NCBI RefSeq assembly: GCF_013373865.1
Contig: NC_050472.1
Location: 11,725,413 to 11,789,412, forward strand
Length of the DNA stretch: 64,000 bases
Direction of reading: 5' to 3'
Source of the DNA: Monomorium pharaonis
Lineage: Eukaryota; Arthropoda; Insecta; Hymenoptera; Formicidae
The translations under genes were made by a program, and so were the position numbers. This document shows positions 46,081-57,281 of the stretch, one piece after another. The stretch's first letter is position 1. Every line of letters starts with the position of its first letter. Under the pieces are notes generated by a model. The model was not told the origin of the DNA, searched no databases, and saw only the letters and a program-made list of their open reading frames with translations.

Positions 46081-47760
46081 GTTGGGTAGAGAATTCGACA
46101 TCGTTGGTATGACAATGGGCACCATTATTTGTCTACTTCTTATGCTTGTTGTTGTGAACGCAAATCCTTATGTTCGCCTCTTATTGGTTGTTACCATATC
46201 GCCTGATACCATCTCTTTTATTTTCGTAAACGAAATTTCGGAAAGATGTTTGTCAGTTAGTCCGCTTTCGAACCGTGACCGAAACACACATAGTTCGCGA
46301 GAGTATCTTGTAATCTTGTAAAATTATTAATTTTAGTTTGTAACCTGACGCGTTTGGCCGCGTTCGTCACCAGGGCTTGAGTCCGATCGAAGAAGGTGGT
46401 CCGGGGTTCCTTCGCCGTGCCGAGGGGGAAACGACTCGGTTACCTTGAAAATTCCGCGTACTATCGTTTTGTTTTTCTTGGATTTCTTAGTTAGGGAATC
46501 GGGTGCCAAGTGAGGGTTCCATTTGCATGTTACCGAGGACTGGAGCGGAGCGGCCATCGAGGGAGTTCCGGCACGGTTACCCGGCAAAGGATGAAACATC
46601 CTGCAAGGAGTTTCCTCGCCGGGCCGCGCGTCGGGCCTTGCTATGAGTTGCTGGAATGCCGATCCCGCTAAGATGCAGCGATACCGCAAAGGAGGACGGT
46701 CAGCGGATGATGCCAAGGGCACGCTATCAGGCTGCAGACCGGCAGGACGACAGTACGACCGTCACCCACCCGCTATAAAGATCGGTTTGATCGCGGCCTG
46801 GTCAGCCGGAGCAACCGAAACGATAGGGCACGAAAGATTTCGCCTATATCACCAGAGTACCGGCAGTCCCTAATTCCGGAAAAATTCCGAAGGATAGAGC
46901 GGCGCTGCGAGGATCGGGGGTCGCGCAGAACAATCCGATCGGAGATCAAAGTGTGCACGCGCCTGCGCGCGAATTCGAGCCGGTCGGCGTGGGACCGGGG
47001 TTCCACACTGTTCGGTGAGCCACGCAACAGAGAGGAGCTGCTCCAACGTGACCAACCCTGGCGAATCAGCGTTCCTTTTGTAAGGCCATCACTCGGCAGC
47101 CACTAAGGATTTCAGTAAGATTCGGGTAAGGCTCTCGTGCGGATTCGAACGAAGAATATCGCATTTTCAGTTACCGGTGATTCCGGAGTCCGTTGCTGTT
47201 GCGCTTGCTTTTGAATATTAAGATTAAAGAATAGGATCTTGTACCACACGGGACGTCGTACCGACCGACCCCGAACTTCAATTAATTAGTGCGTCCCCCT
47301 CGGATTGCTTTGGTCCCGACAGTCAAATCTAATTGTAACTGCGTTTGCCGTGAGTAAGAGTAATTGGAACTGTGTTATGAAAAGAATTATTGGCCTTCTG
47401 CCATTTACAGTAGTCTGTAGTTTATACATTGCTCTCGGATAATTATAGTCTTGATTGTAAGAAAAGGAAAGAGAACCTATCTTTTATACGAATTCATTGC
47501 ATCCCGGATACCGACAAAAATATGATTGTTTCCGTCTGTTAATTAATATTTTAATCATTTCAAATACACGATTGTTTACACGATTAACTTTTCTGTGGTT
47601 GTGCCTTAATTTTATTCCGCGATCTGCCCCGTTCCGAGATCTCTACATACGACTTACTTGGGAACCACGCCCCTCTACCGCTTCTTGTAACACTCCTTTG
47701 TTACCGAGTTATTGTGTGGCGCGAAACTTCGCGCCTGGCGCCCTGTTTAGGTTTTCTAAA
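46081..47760. other. GC-rich island of unknown origin
   Basis: About 1.7 kb markedly richer in G+C than its surroundings, with several overlapping short frames on both strands and none convincing. A TATA-like ctataaag lies at about 46772. At about 47738, tggcgccctgtttagg resembles a tRNA-complementary primer site of a gypsy-type retroelement, which could make the upstream DNA a long LTR. No downstream gag is visible. Unresolved. Confidence 0.35.
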
Positions 47761-48878
47761 TTTAGCAAAAGAAAAGATTAAGAACTAATTTAAGTTTGAA
47801 AAGAAATGATATGCGATGAAAAGAAAGACGAGTGGATTCATTAATCAAAATAATTTTATTGTAAAAAATAACAAAATATAACAGGATTATTGAGAGGAAA
47901 AATAAAATGAAATTAAATAATTGTACTGTTAACAAGATACAAACTTTAAAAAAAGAGAATATATAAATTAAATTTAAGAGGCATATTGCACACAAAGATT
48001 GATTAACATAATTAAAAAAAAAACAGAAAGATAATGTTGTTAGTGAAATATTCTTAATAATTTAAATAATAGAGTATTAATCAAATAAAAGGGGGGTTTT
48101 AATGACCCCTAGTTGCGTATCCTATGTGATGATCTTGTCAAAACCGTTACATGTCGTCATCTTAAGCCGTTTATCAACGTTCGTTGTCCATAGTATGCGT
48201 CTATAACCGTCAACTTATAATAGATCGGGAGACGTAATTGTAGCGAGTCATACCTGCTATATCAAGAAAAAAAAAAGAAAGATGCAGTGGCAGGCCTATG
48301 GACTGCCAAAAGGCCCCACTCGTTATGTGAAATGCCTGTGCGCTTTGCAAGGCCCCAAGTGAAATGATGAGTTGATTGCCAGTATGCTTTGTATTGGTTC
48401 CTTGATGGTGAAAGAGATATCTAGTGTCTCACTAGGTTATCTGAACGTAAGAACTGTCGTTGCTCTTCGCAAGGCTTGTATGCAAAACTGATACCGTGGC
48501 GCTTCGCCAGGTATTTGCTTGGTGGATGCGTATTCCCAATGAATTTGTTATTATCCGAAACTCTAAGACACGACGTTATTCCCTCAAATCTTTTACTGTC
48601 CGTTAACACGTGGATCGTCCCGAACGTTCCGTGCTCGTCTGCGCGCGCAATCGCCCCCACGCCGTCGCGAAGCGGAAACATGCCGCCAGGAGAAGGGGGG
48701 CTGTCCGCGCATCACCGTGAACCCGGGCCCGGCCTTCCGAAGTCAAGCTCCCTCGTCTGAAGCGCTGTTCTTACTAGCCTTCTTATTTCGGCCGGGAAAT
48801 TTGAATCGGACGCGAATTCTTTTCCCTCTTAACTCCATCGAATTACAATTGTTAGCGATTGTGTCTCTCTAATCCTTT
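47761..48878. other. AT-rich then GC-rich unclassified DNA
   Basis: To 48115 AT-rich. 48116-48840 is GC-richer, with an 86-codon minus frame (48681-48421: MFPLRDGVGAIARADEHGT onward) and a 94-codon plus frame overlapping it. Neither shows a known domain. Confidence 0.35.
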
Positions 48879-49280
48879 CCCACATAGAAATGAAACCTCC
48901 AGTAGACGTCTAATGGACGTCTGCCATGGAAGTTTAAACTTCCAGTGGACGTCCATTAGACGTCCTATATAGAGCCATTAGAAATCCACAGTTCCGCACT
49001 GTGGACGTCTATTAGACCTTCAATAGAGGTCGTCAAAGAGGTCTATTAGACGTTGTGTGGATCATTAACAGAGGCTTCACGGAGCCTCGATGGATGACTT
49101 ACGGACGTTTCGTGGATCATTAATAGAGGCTTCACGGAGCCTCGATGGATGATTGACAAAATAAAAATTTAAAATAAAAATTTTATTTCTTTTAAATTAT
49201 TTTTATCAACAGTACATACTAAATTTAGGACAAATTTTTATTAATTAATTAAATTTAAATTAAATTATTTTATTTTATTC

Positions 49281-49350
49281 TTACTTGCCTCTGGTTTTGA
49301 ACCCGGGACCTTAGGATTACAAACTTTGTACTCTATCTGCTATGCCAATT
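49281..49350 (-). repeat. tRNA-like (SINE or tRNA pseudogene) fragment
   Basis: On the minus strand, ggcatagcagatagagtaca resembles a box A region and ggtcccgggttcaaaacc resembles a box B/T-loop at the right distance. The acceptor stem does not pair well, so it is not a working tRNA gene. It lies inside element B. Confidence 0.5.
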
Positions 49351-49359
49351 TGACTCATC

Positions 49360-50089
49360 GATATGGGTACTTGTTATTGTCTACATATACATATATGTTA
49401 TAAACTGACGCAATTATATTATTTTTTATAAAAGCAATTAAATTTTGCAAAACATTAAAAATAAATAGCATTAATTTATTTACTTATTAATTTTATTGTT
49501 AAATTTATCTTTTTCCATAACCTTAATAATTTGATGGAAATTGCGATCTATTTAGCATTAATACTTTGAAGCGTTCAAATGGTTAATTAGATAATTTTAA
49601 CTATATAAATCATATATTTTAAGAAAAATTGAATAGTTTATTATTCTGTTTTTGTATTCAGTACATGATAAATTTAGATTTTGTGCATTTTTTTGTGCGC
49701 AGTAATTGTAGACAAACCGTTATTTTGGAAAACATTATCTTTATGATAATTTTTTTAAATATCAAATAGATCTCTCATTCAGGATGCTATAGTGTTGTCT
49801 GATTTCTGAGTCAACTACGACGCGCATGGACGGTTCAAAAATCGGACAGCATTGTGATATCTTTTATGAGATATTAAGCTGATATCATTTAGCTGTGATA
49901 TCATAAGGATAACATTTTCAAGAAACTTAAATGAAACTCTTCCATGAGATATCTCAAAGACCTATCTTAGTAGACGTCTCTGATAAATGTTACCATTTGG
50001 ACATCATTTCCAAGATATCTAAATGTTTTCTTAAAAAAGTTCTCTTAAAGTTTTCATTCTGACAAGCGTGTTGTCTGGGTAACTTTTAC
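49360..50089. other. AT-rich interior of element B
   Basis: No gene. Around 49860-50010 there are several gatatc/gatatct phrases. Confidence 0.5.
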
Positions 50090-50560
50090 CATGAAAATAA
50101 ATGTTCCATAGAGCTATGGAAGTTTAATGGATCCTTAATGGACGTCTGTATAACTTCCATCATGGAAATAATGTTCCATAGAGCTATGGAAGTTTAGTGG
50201 ATCCCTAATAGACATCCATCTAACTTCCACTATGGAAGAAAACATCCAATGGAGCTATGGATGTTTAATGGATCCCTAATGGATGTCTATCTAACTTCCA
50301 CCATGGAGGTAAACCTCCAATGGAGCCATGGACGTTTACTGGATCTTTAATGGACGTCTGTCTAACTTCCGCCATGGAGGTAATCCTTCAATGGAGCCAT
50401 GGAAGTTTACTGGATCCCTAATGGACGTCTACCTAACTTCCGCCATGGAGGTAAACCTCCAATGGAGCTAAGGAAGTTTACTAGACCTCTAATGGACGTC
50501 CATCTGACTTCCACCATGGACATAGACGTCCCATGGATCTATGGAGGTTTAATGGACGTC
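50090..50560 (+). repeat. 71-bp tandem array, 6 copies plus end
   Basis: Units begin near 50090, 50160, 50229, 50301, 50373 and 50444. Each has catggaggtaaacctccaat, then gagccatggaagttta, then ggatccctaatggacgtct, then aacttcc. The last unit merges into the TIR. Short frames here are by-products of the array. Confidence 0.85.
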
Positions 50561-50596
50561 CATTGGACATCCACTGGATGTCAATTTCTATGTGGG

Positions 50597-53457
50597 TTTA
50601 ATGTCTCAACACGCCCAAAATATATAATATTTCGTAAATATTGTCTTCGCAAGTTATCGATATCTTTGAGAAAGCGTTATCAATAATAGATACCGATTAA
50701 TTGGATGAGTCTCCTTTAGACTTGGTGGTTCTTGAGATAAAACTCGTCGTAAATTGTACTATTAAAGTTTGTCTTCGTCAATCGAACATTACTTATTTAG
50801 CCTCTCCCTTCATTGGCGGTTGAATTACGCGAAGTTAATTAAGCAAAGGAGACCGACATTAAGTTTTTTAATAATCGAATAAAACGTGGTAACATACGTG
50901 TAGCGAGGTCTACCTACACCCCCTCTACTTACAGAGCGAAACGACGTCCACGCTTGTACTTTACAATAAGAGTTTGCGACTTCAAATTTAAAATTGTAGC
51001 CAAATAGCAACTTTAAAATGTTGGGTTAGGTTAGGTAAGGAAAAAATACGGGGAGATGGTGCAGGGTAAGCTAAAAATTTGGTCAAAATTTTTGTCTCGT
51101 TCTTTTTTGCGCTAGTGTATATATGTTCTGGAAATTATAATAGATAACAGTAATTGTGCAATTTAATTCTTCCTACATCAATAACAAAGACTTAAAAATT
51201 ATAAATTTTCTACGTGTACTGTACTACATGAGTTTATGACTTTATCTGACACCATATAGATAGAATTGTAGTATATATATATATTAATTACAACATTCTC
51301 AGTTCATTGTTCGGTTATTCTCAAAGTGTGATGCAGAGAACGTATGGGTAGGGAAGGGGCTCCGCCCCTCTCCTTGCGGCTTCTTTCCATTCTTTTTAAC
51401 CTAACCTAACCAAAGCATTTTAAAGTCGCTATTTGGCCACAATTTTAAATCTAAAGTTGCAAATCCTTGTGGTATAGTAAAAGCGTGGACATCGTTTCGC
51501 TCTGTAAGCAGGGGAGGGACCTCGCTACATGTGGAAAATTGAAAATCCCTCTGATATACTTCTATATCGAATAATTATGTGTCATATTTATAAAAATATT
51601 TTGTTAATAATTTTTTGACAAATTATGAGCGACGGCTAAAATCAGTAATTATGCAGAATAGAGGCGACCTTACCGATTTCAATGACCTTGATATATGTTG
51701 TCAGGGTCATTATTCTGAACAACTTTTCCCTATACATGTTACTGCCGCTCGGTCTTAGTTTCCAAGTTATACACATAAGTTTTTCTTTAATTTCTTGCTT
51801 CAATTTCATTAGTTTTGGAACAGAAAGGAGAGTGGAGTGCAGAAAACGCGTAGGCAGGGTGCAGGAGAAGTTTCGTCTCTCTGCTTTGCTCTGTAAGTAG
51901 GGGGAGGTGTAAAAAAGAGATAAAAAAGTTATAAAATGTTTTAGTTTCGTTTTGTATAAAAAGTCATAAAACTTATGTGATATAAAGAACGCGTGGGCGG
52001 GGAATGGTCTCCGCCCCTCCCCTTGCACCTCCTATTGTAATTTTTCCTAACTCTAACCCATTAATTTTATGCTGCTATTTGGTTAATGTGAAAACATTGG
52101 AAACGAACAGCGTGGAAAGAACATAAAATGTGTATTTCGATGAGATCTATAACTTTTATTTGAAGTATTTTTCGAAATTGCCATTATTTACGGAAATAAA
52201 GAAACCATGATTTTTATGGTTTTTCATGGTTTTTGCTATGAAAATCAAATTGCCCTTCCCTAAAAACATTTCTACATTCTATTTCTATAATACTTTTGTT
52301 GATTAGTATTGAAAAAAATTGATTTTTCGCACCGGTACTTATTGTAATTATTTACCCAGATATCACTTTCCCTACACAAATTTATGTAAATAATACATCC
52401 ACATACTAGATATAATGGAAGTAAATAAAAAAGCATGAGGTCAAAATAGAATCAAGTTATAGTCATTTTGAATCAATGACAAATTTCGAGTCAATTTGTC
52501 TTTGACATCAAATTGACTAATATGTGTTGCTTGGGATATGCCATTAGATTGTTATACAGATTTTACTCGATTTCTACTGTAAATCTATTGACAAGTTATA
52601 TTAGCAGGCCGCGCGGTTTTTGACAAATCTGCCGTCACTTCATGTTAACAGGTTTTGTTTGTGCCGATTATTTTCCAACAACATTAATGTAACAGATTTT
52701 GTATCAATTTACAGGTTTTTATTGAACATTAAGCAAAATCTGATTTATCAGATTTAACTGACTGGGTAATAACTATTAAAAAAAGATATTAGAACTTTTG
52801 AAACAAAAGACATTAGAAAATGTGCAGGTTTAGACGTCTAGAGATTGCTTGTCAATTTAATTGTGAAAATACGTATTCTAGCTTCATATATAAGAACTGC
52901 ATTTCAAGATCGACAAAATTGCGGCACATAGTTTATATGAGCTAGAGATAATAAAAATTACAAAAAATTATTACCTGGCATCAAAATCCGCTATAGACTG
53001 ATATAGACAAACCTATCTTTATCTTTATGTTTAAAAATATCTGAAATGATGCCATAAAGTAAAGCTTCCATTTTCTCTTAGAATAACATTGCACTAAAGC
53101 CAATGATATATCAGCCGCGGTCTAATATAATCCTTAATGGCAATACAAGACTATAACGGAAAACATTAGTCACATTGAAAACGCGTTTTATTCATTTGTA
53201 AAAATGTTTTGACAAATCTTATGAAATATAATAAAAGAGAAATCAGAACATTGTAACAAAAAAGAAATCAAACACTATCTACTTGTTTCCAAAATCCGTA
53301 TTTTGATAGTTTGTATTCTATATTAAAACAATTCGGGCGGAGACAAAGAGATAAGGATTAATAGAAAATTATCTAAATAGATGATCAGCTAATAATTGCA
53401 ACAACTAATAGATAAACTTGGATTCCGAAAAATAAAACAATTTTACTGAGAACTCAC
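50597..53457. other. Repeat-rich non-coding DNA
   Basis: An imperfect inverted repeat pairs about 50905-51045 with 51395-51535 (gcgaggtc, gagcgaaacgacgtccacgc, gtagccaaatagcaac). Two direct copies of a gtgggcggggaatggtctcc-like block lie near 51345 and 51990. 51600-51720 belongs to the dispersed repeat seen at 8960, 19560-19610 and 45900. 52350-52775 is AT-rich, with a tacccag at the left and ctgggta at the right that may be another TIR pair. No supported gene. Confidence 0.45.
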
Positions 53458-53487
53458 CAGTAAGAAAAATAAAATTAAAATTTGCAT
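53458..53487 (-). CDS. Candidate signal-peptide first exon
   Basis: On the minus strand an ATG at 53487 gives MQILILFFLL, directly followed by a consensus donor GTGAGT (53457-53452). A TATA-like tatatagag lies about 80-90 bp upstream (about 53566-53575). This is the layout of a short secreted-protein gene. I cannot identify the next exon with confidence: several acceptors downstream each lead to short frames. It may equally be chance. Unspliced, the frame stops after four more codons. Confidence 0.25.
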
Positions 53488-53811
53488 CGTAATTTTGAAA
53501 GAGTGGAAAAAAACATCAATTAAAACCTGGATCACCAATCTCCAAAACCTCTTTCTTCGGAAACCTCTATATAAACTGCGATTCTTGGAGACCCGGACTT
53601 CTCTTTTTGGCATTACGTTTTTGCTGACCTCTTCAGTCACGTGTTTGCTTCAGCCAGTTCAGTATGTAAAGTCTGTGTACAATATTTACTCTAAGTTAAA
53701 CACTGCTTCTGTTAAAATTGTCATATCAATCTTTGAGAACTTTAACTTGTGAATGATTTTCTTAAGTAGTATGGTTTTTTTATTACTCCGATACACCCTT
53801 AAAGCCCGATA

Positions 53812-55066
53812 ATGCAACCCTGTTATTTGCATAAAATATGTGTCATACTATTTGCGACAAGCCTTGCCAACAAAAGCTAAGCTGTTTGTGAATACATCTT
53901 GTCGCAATTTTGCTGCAAAAGTGTGCTGGGAAAGTTTTACTTTGTTCTTGCTATTAATTTGCAGTTAATTTGTACTTAGTGAGATTTTTTCTGTTTTTCT
54001 CTTACGGAAAAAACACTCTAATTTTGAGAGTTTACACTCAAAATTGAGTGTTAATACTCGATTTGGGGAGTTTACTCCCAAATCTTGAGTATTTATACTA
54101 AAGATTGAGTGTTTATACTCGAACATTGAGTGTGTACAATCAATGATTGAGTGTTCATACTAAAGTTTGAATTTAAGTACTGAATATTTAGAAGTATACT
54201 TTCAACATTTGGATATGACACACAATAAATGAGTGTATACTTCCAACATAAAGTGTGAACACTATAACGTTGGGGATCGACACTCAACATTTATCGGTTG
54301 AAGGTATACACTTAATATTGAGTATGCACTCTCAAACATTGGATTAGAAAATATTAAATAAAAACAAAAGCAAAAAAAGCAAGTTTAACCGAGATTAAAA
54401 TTAATCTGCATTGGTAGAAATGGACATAAAACAAATATCTAAAATAAACATTCAACTAGAGTGTTCAGCTGGTTTTGAGTATTAATTTGAGTATTACTTT
54501 AAACTTGGATGTTTGCCATCTAATTGAGTGTTAATTTTAGTGTTATTATTAAATTTAGGATTAACATTAAAATTAACACTCAATTAGATGGCGAACATTC
54601 AAGTTAAGAGTAATAACAGTCTAAAAGTAAATTAAAAAGCGAACACTCAAGATTCAGTTTACACTGAATTGAGTGTTTATCCCTTGTCCCAAATTATACT
54701 TAACTTGAGTATTTTTTTAAATGTTACTTTTAATGTTTTTTCCGTAAGGGTTGTCATAAATTCATTGTCATGTCGTGTGGCAAGATTTGCTCTGTTACTT
54801 GCGTAAATTTTGCATTTTATTGTGCCGGAACAAACCTTGTGGTTTCTCTACGTAATATTTTCTACAAGTTTTTCTCTGTTATTTACAGCATCGTGTGATG
54901 AAACTTTGTCGTAAATTTGTTTGAAACTTTTAGAAGACAATTACTTTGCACAAAACTCTCAGAAGACAAAGCAAAAGACAATTACATGTCATAAAATTGT
55001 TGTCAAAATTGAAACAATCCTTGCTTTCACAATATGTGATTTTAACAAACCTGGCTTGCTGAGAAT
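53812..55066. mobile_element. Second copy of the 9.1-10.1 kb TIR family
   Basis: Its sequence is the reverse complement of about 9091-9560 (caagccttgccaacaaaagc, gacaattacatgtcataaaa, ttaacaaacctggc). It is split by another element at 54005-54747. No coding capacity. Confidence 0.75.
54005..54747. mobile_element. MITE with CTTACGGAAAAAACA ends
   Basis: CTTACGGAAAAAACA at the left pairs with the same sequence inverted at the right. The interior is filled with degenerate ttgagtgttTATactc-like units, direct and inverted. No coding capacity. It interrupts the copy of the 9.1-kb family. Confidence 0.8.
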
Positions 55067-55706
55067 ATATGATAAATAGTACAGTAAATTCTTAATTTTT
55101 GATTCTATTACTGAAGTATTCTTTTCTTTTAAATTCTTATTCTTTTGGAAATCAAGAACAAATGTAATAAGAATGTCTCAAGAAGTTTTATGCACAGTGC
55201 TTGTAATTTTTGAGAACTTTATTAAGTATTTATTTGGAATTATATCATACAAATTGATGCATACATTAGGAATTCATGAAAAATATTTAGGAATAGAAAA
55301 AAAAATAATTCGGTTATACTTTTATTATATACTGAGCAACAAAATTAGTGCAACAAAAATAATTCTATTAACTTACAGAAAGCTACTGAAAGTTTGAATA
55401 CGGTATATAATAGAATTATCAAGGCTGTTTAATGTTTACTTTCTATATGTATCTTTTTGTACCTTGTTATGATCTTCAGTCCACTTGCTACCATCGTGCA
55501 CGCTTGGTATGATTTTTATTAATTTGATGGATGATACTTATCAAACAACATATGTATTACTTGACCATGTCGTAATTTATTGTAATAATAACTTTTTCAT
55601 TGACATGGACATGTAAGTTTTATCTGGTTTATGTTACATTTATATATGTTTGCGACAGTGTTTTTACTTTTAAAATTTATTTATTGTTTTAACTTACATG
55701 AAATAT
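55067..55706. other. AT-rich DNA
   Basis: No supported gene. The 74-codon frame at 55173-55397 lacks motifs. Confidence 0.5.
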
Positions 55707-56126
55707 CCCAGGTAGCAAGGTGACGTTAATACGACGTCAATAATTCGTCATTTAAGGTCGCAGACGTCATGTTACCAAATTAAGACGTAATAATAACGTC
55801 ATTTTTTGACCTATTAATTACGTCAGTCATTTATCCATCCTACAACGTATTTCCGACGTCATATTCTTGACTAATTAATAACGTTAGTTAATTGATCATT
55901 TTACAACGTATTAATAAGGTTTTATTAGTGACTAATTACTGACGTTAATTATAATTCTTTGTAATAATTGACGATTTGACCTTAAATGACGAATTATTGA
56001 GGTCTAGTGGACGACACTTTGCTACCTATAACTATTAATCATTATTTAAAGATTGGTCAATAAACAACATTATTAAAATTAATACAATATTTTATATAAT
56101 TAATACTATTAATAGTTTAGAATCAT

Positions 56127-56511
56127 CCCAGACAGCACATAATATTTATGATAAATATTTATTAATATTTATTAATATTTATTTTTTCAAAATATTATAT
56201 AAATATTTTACACATATTTTATATACACGAAGAAAAAAATCTTTATTTAACCTATTATTAAAATATAGACTAAATATTTTATATAATATTTATGGTAAAT
56301 AAAAGATAAAGATTTGTATAAGTAATGTTATATAAATATTTATAAATATTTCATAAATATTTTTATAATATTTATGATAAATCTTTATGATTTGTCAAAT
56401 CTAAGACCACAAAAATATTTATAAAATATTTGGATAAATATTTATAAAATATTTAAATAAATATTATAAATATTTTATAAATATTTTATAAATATTGCGT
56501 TTTGTCTGAGG
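56127..56511. mobile_element. AT-rich nested element of taaatattta repeats
   Basis: cccagacagcacataatatt at the left, and aatattgcgttttgtctgag at the right roughly inverted. The interior is almost entirely ataaatatttataaatattt-like repeats. Confidence 0.6.
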
Positions 56512-56743
56512 TATAATTTAGCTTTATCAAAAGAACAGAGCAAAAACATATTTTTATAAGTTATTCCACATGTTATTTCGCATATGTAAAAATCAGGAAA
56601 AAACCTGTAAATTTATATTTATTTATAAAAATATTAGTTAACTACAAGTTTCATGTTTCCCGCATCTATTGAACTGATCTATAACAAATATGTATTTATG
56701 AGCATCAAGTGTTCATGGATCATTACAAAGTGCTAGGTAGCAT

Positions 56744-56870
56744 ACGAAGTCAAGCAACGTCGACGGCGGTTCAGAGTTGGATGGGTGACCGCGGAAATTA
56801 GGCAATCCCAAATGTGACTATGGTGTGGTGGGTCACGATGCTTGTTGAGAAACAACGTAAATTTTTTTTT
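56744..56870 (+). repeat. 5S rRNA-derived fragment (SINE3-like or pseudogene)
   Basis: 56744-56794 matches the internal control region of 5S rRNA: a box A-like gaagtcaagcaacgtcg, an intermediate ggcggtt, and a box C-like ggatgggtgaccgcgg. The downstream part differs from 5S, and a run of nine T's at 56862-56870 could end Pol III transcription. The 5' half of 5S is missing. It is either a 5S pseudogene or the head of a 5S-derived SINE. The comparison was made from memory. Confidence 0.65.
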
Positions 56871-57281
56871 ACATTATAATTATGTTATTTCGATATTTTC
56901 ATAATGCAAGTACTGCATATATAGGACATGTACCCGAAATATTTTCTAAAACATCAAAATAACGGTTTTTATTATCTGGGATAGTCATAAAAATGACGTT
57001 AAAATGTCGTCTTTATTAGATGTAATCTAAAAACCTATGTTTTGTCATAAAAATAATAATAAAATACCGTCAAATGTACGATACTAGCTTCTTGAAAGTG
57101 ACGTCAATAATATGAAAATAATGACGTATTTTTGACGTCAATATATGACGTCGTTAAGATGAGACAAATGTACGTCAGTTTTACGACATTTAGACGTCAT
57201 TTTATCTCGACATTATGACGTCTGGTTCGTCATAAAATGACCAAAAAATGCCGTCAATTAGACGACATCTTGCTACCTGGG

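Larger units (their letters stand above)
48879..50596. mobile_element. CCCACAT-ended non-autonomous element B
   Basis: The ends are CCCACATAGAAAT and its complement. A 3-base ttt flanks each side and may be the target duplication. The left part has variants of ggacgtccattagacgtcc and two copies of gaggcttcacggagcctcga (each nearly palindromic). The right part has a 71-bp tandem array. It shares both ends with element A. No transposase. Confidence 0.75.
55707..57281. mobile_element. ACGTC-rich TIR element, 1.57 kb
   Basis: The ends are CCCAGGTAGCAAG and CTTGCTACCTGGG, flanked by at on both sides (flanks gaaatat and atatttc). Both terminal 300-bp regions are packed with gacgtca/tgacgt motifs. 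Nested inside are an AT-rich element (56127-56511) and a 5S-like fragment. Non-autonomous. Confidence 0.8.

Noticed and set aside
46333..47055. Minus frames of 129, 84 and 61 codons in the GC-rich island
   Set aside because: They overlap plus-strand frames, have no start context or domain, and high G+C lengthens chance frames.
48421..48760. 86-codon minus and 94-codon plus frames
   Set aside because: They overlap on opposite strands and I recognise no motif in either.
49281..49350. Functional tRNA gene
   Set aside because: The acceptor and anticodon stems do not pair adequately; only box-like motifs remain.
56744..56794. Functional 5S rRNA gene
   Set aside because: Only the internal control region is present; the 5' half and the 3' end of 5S are missing.
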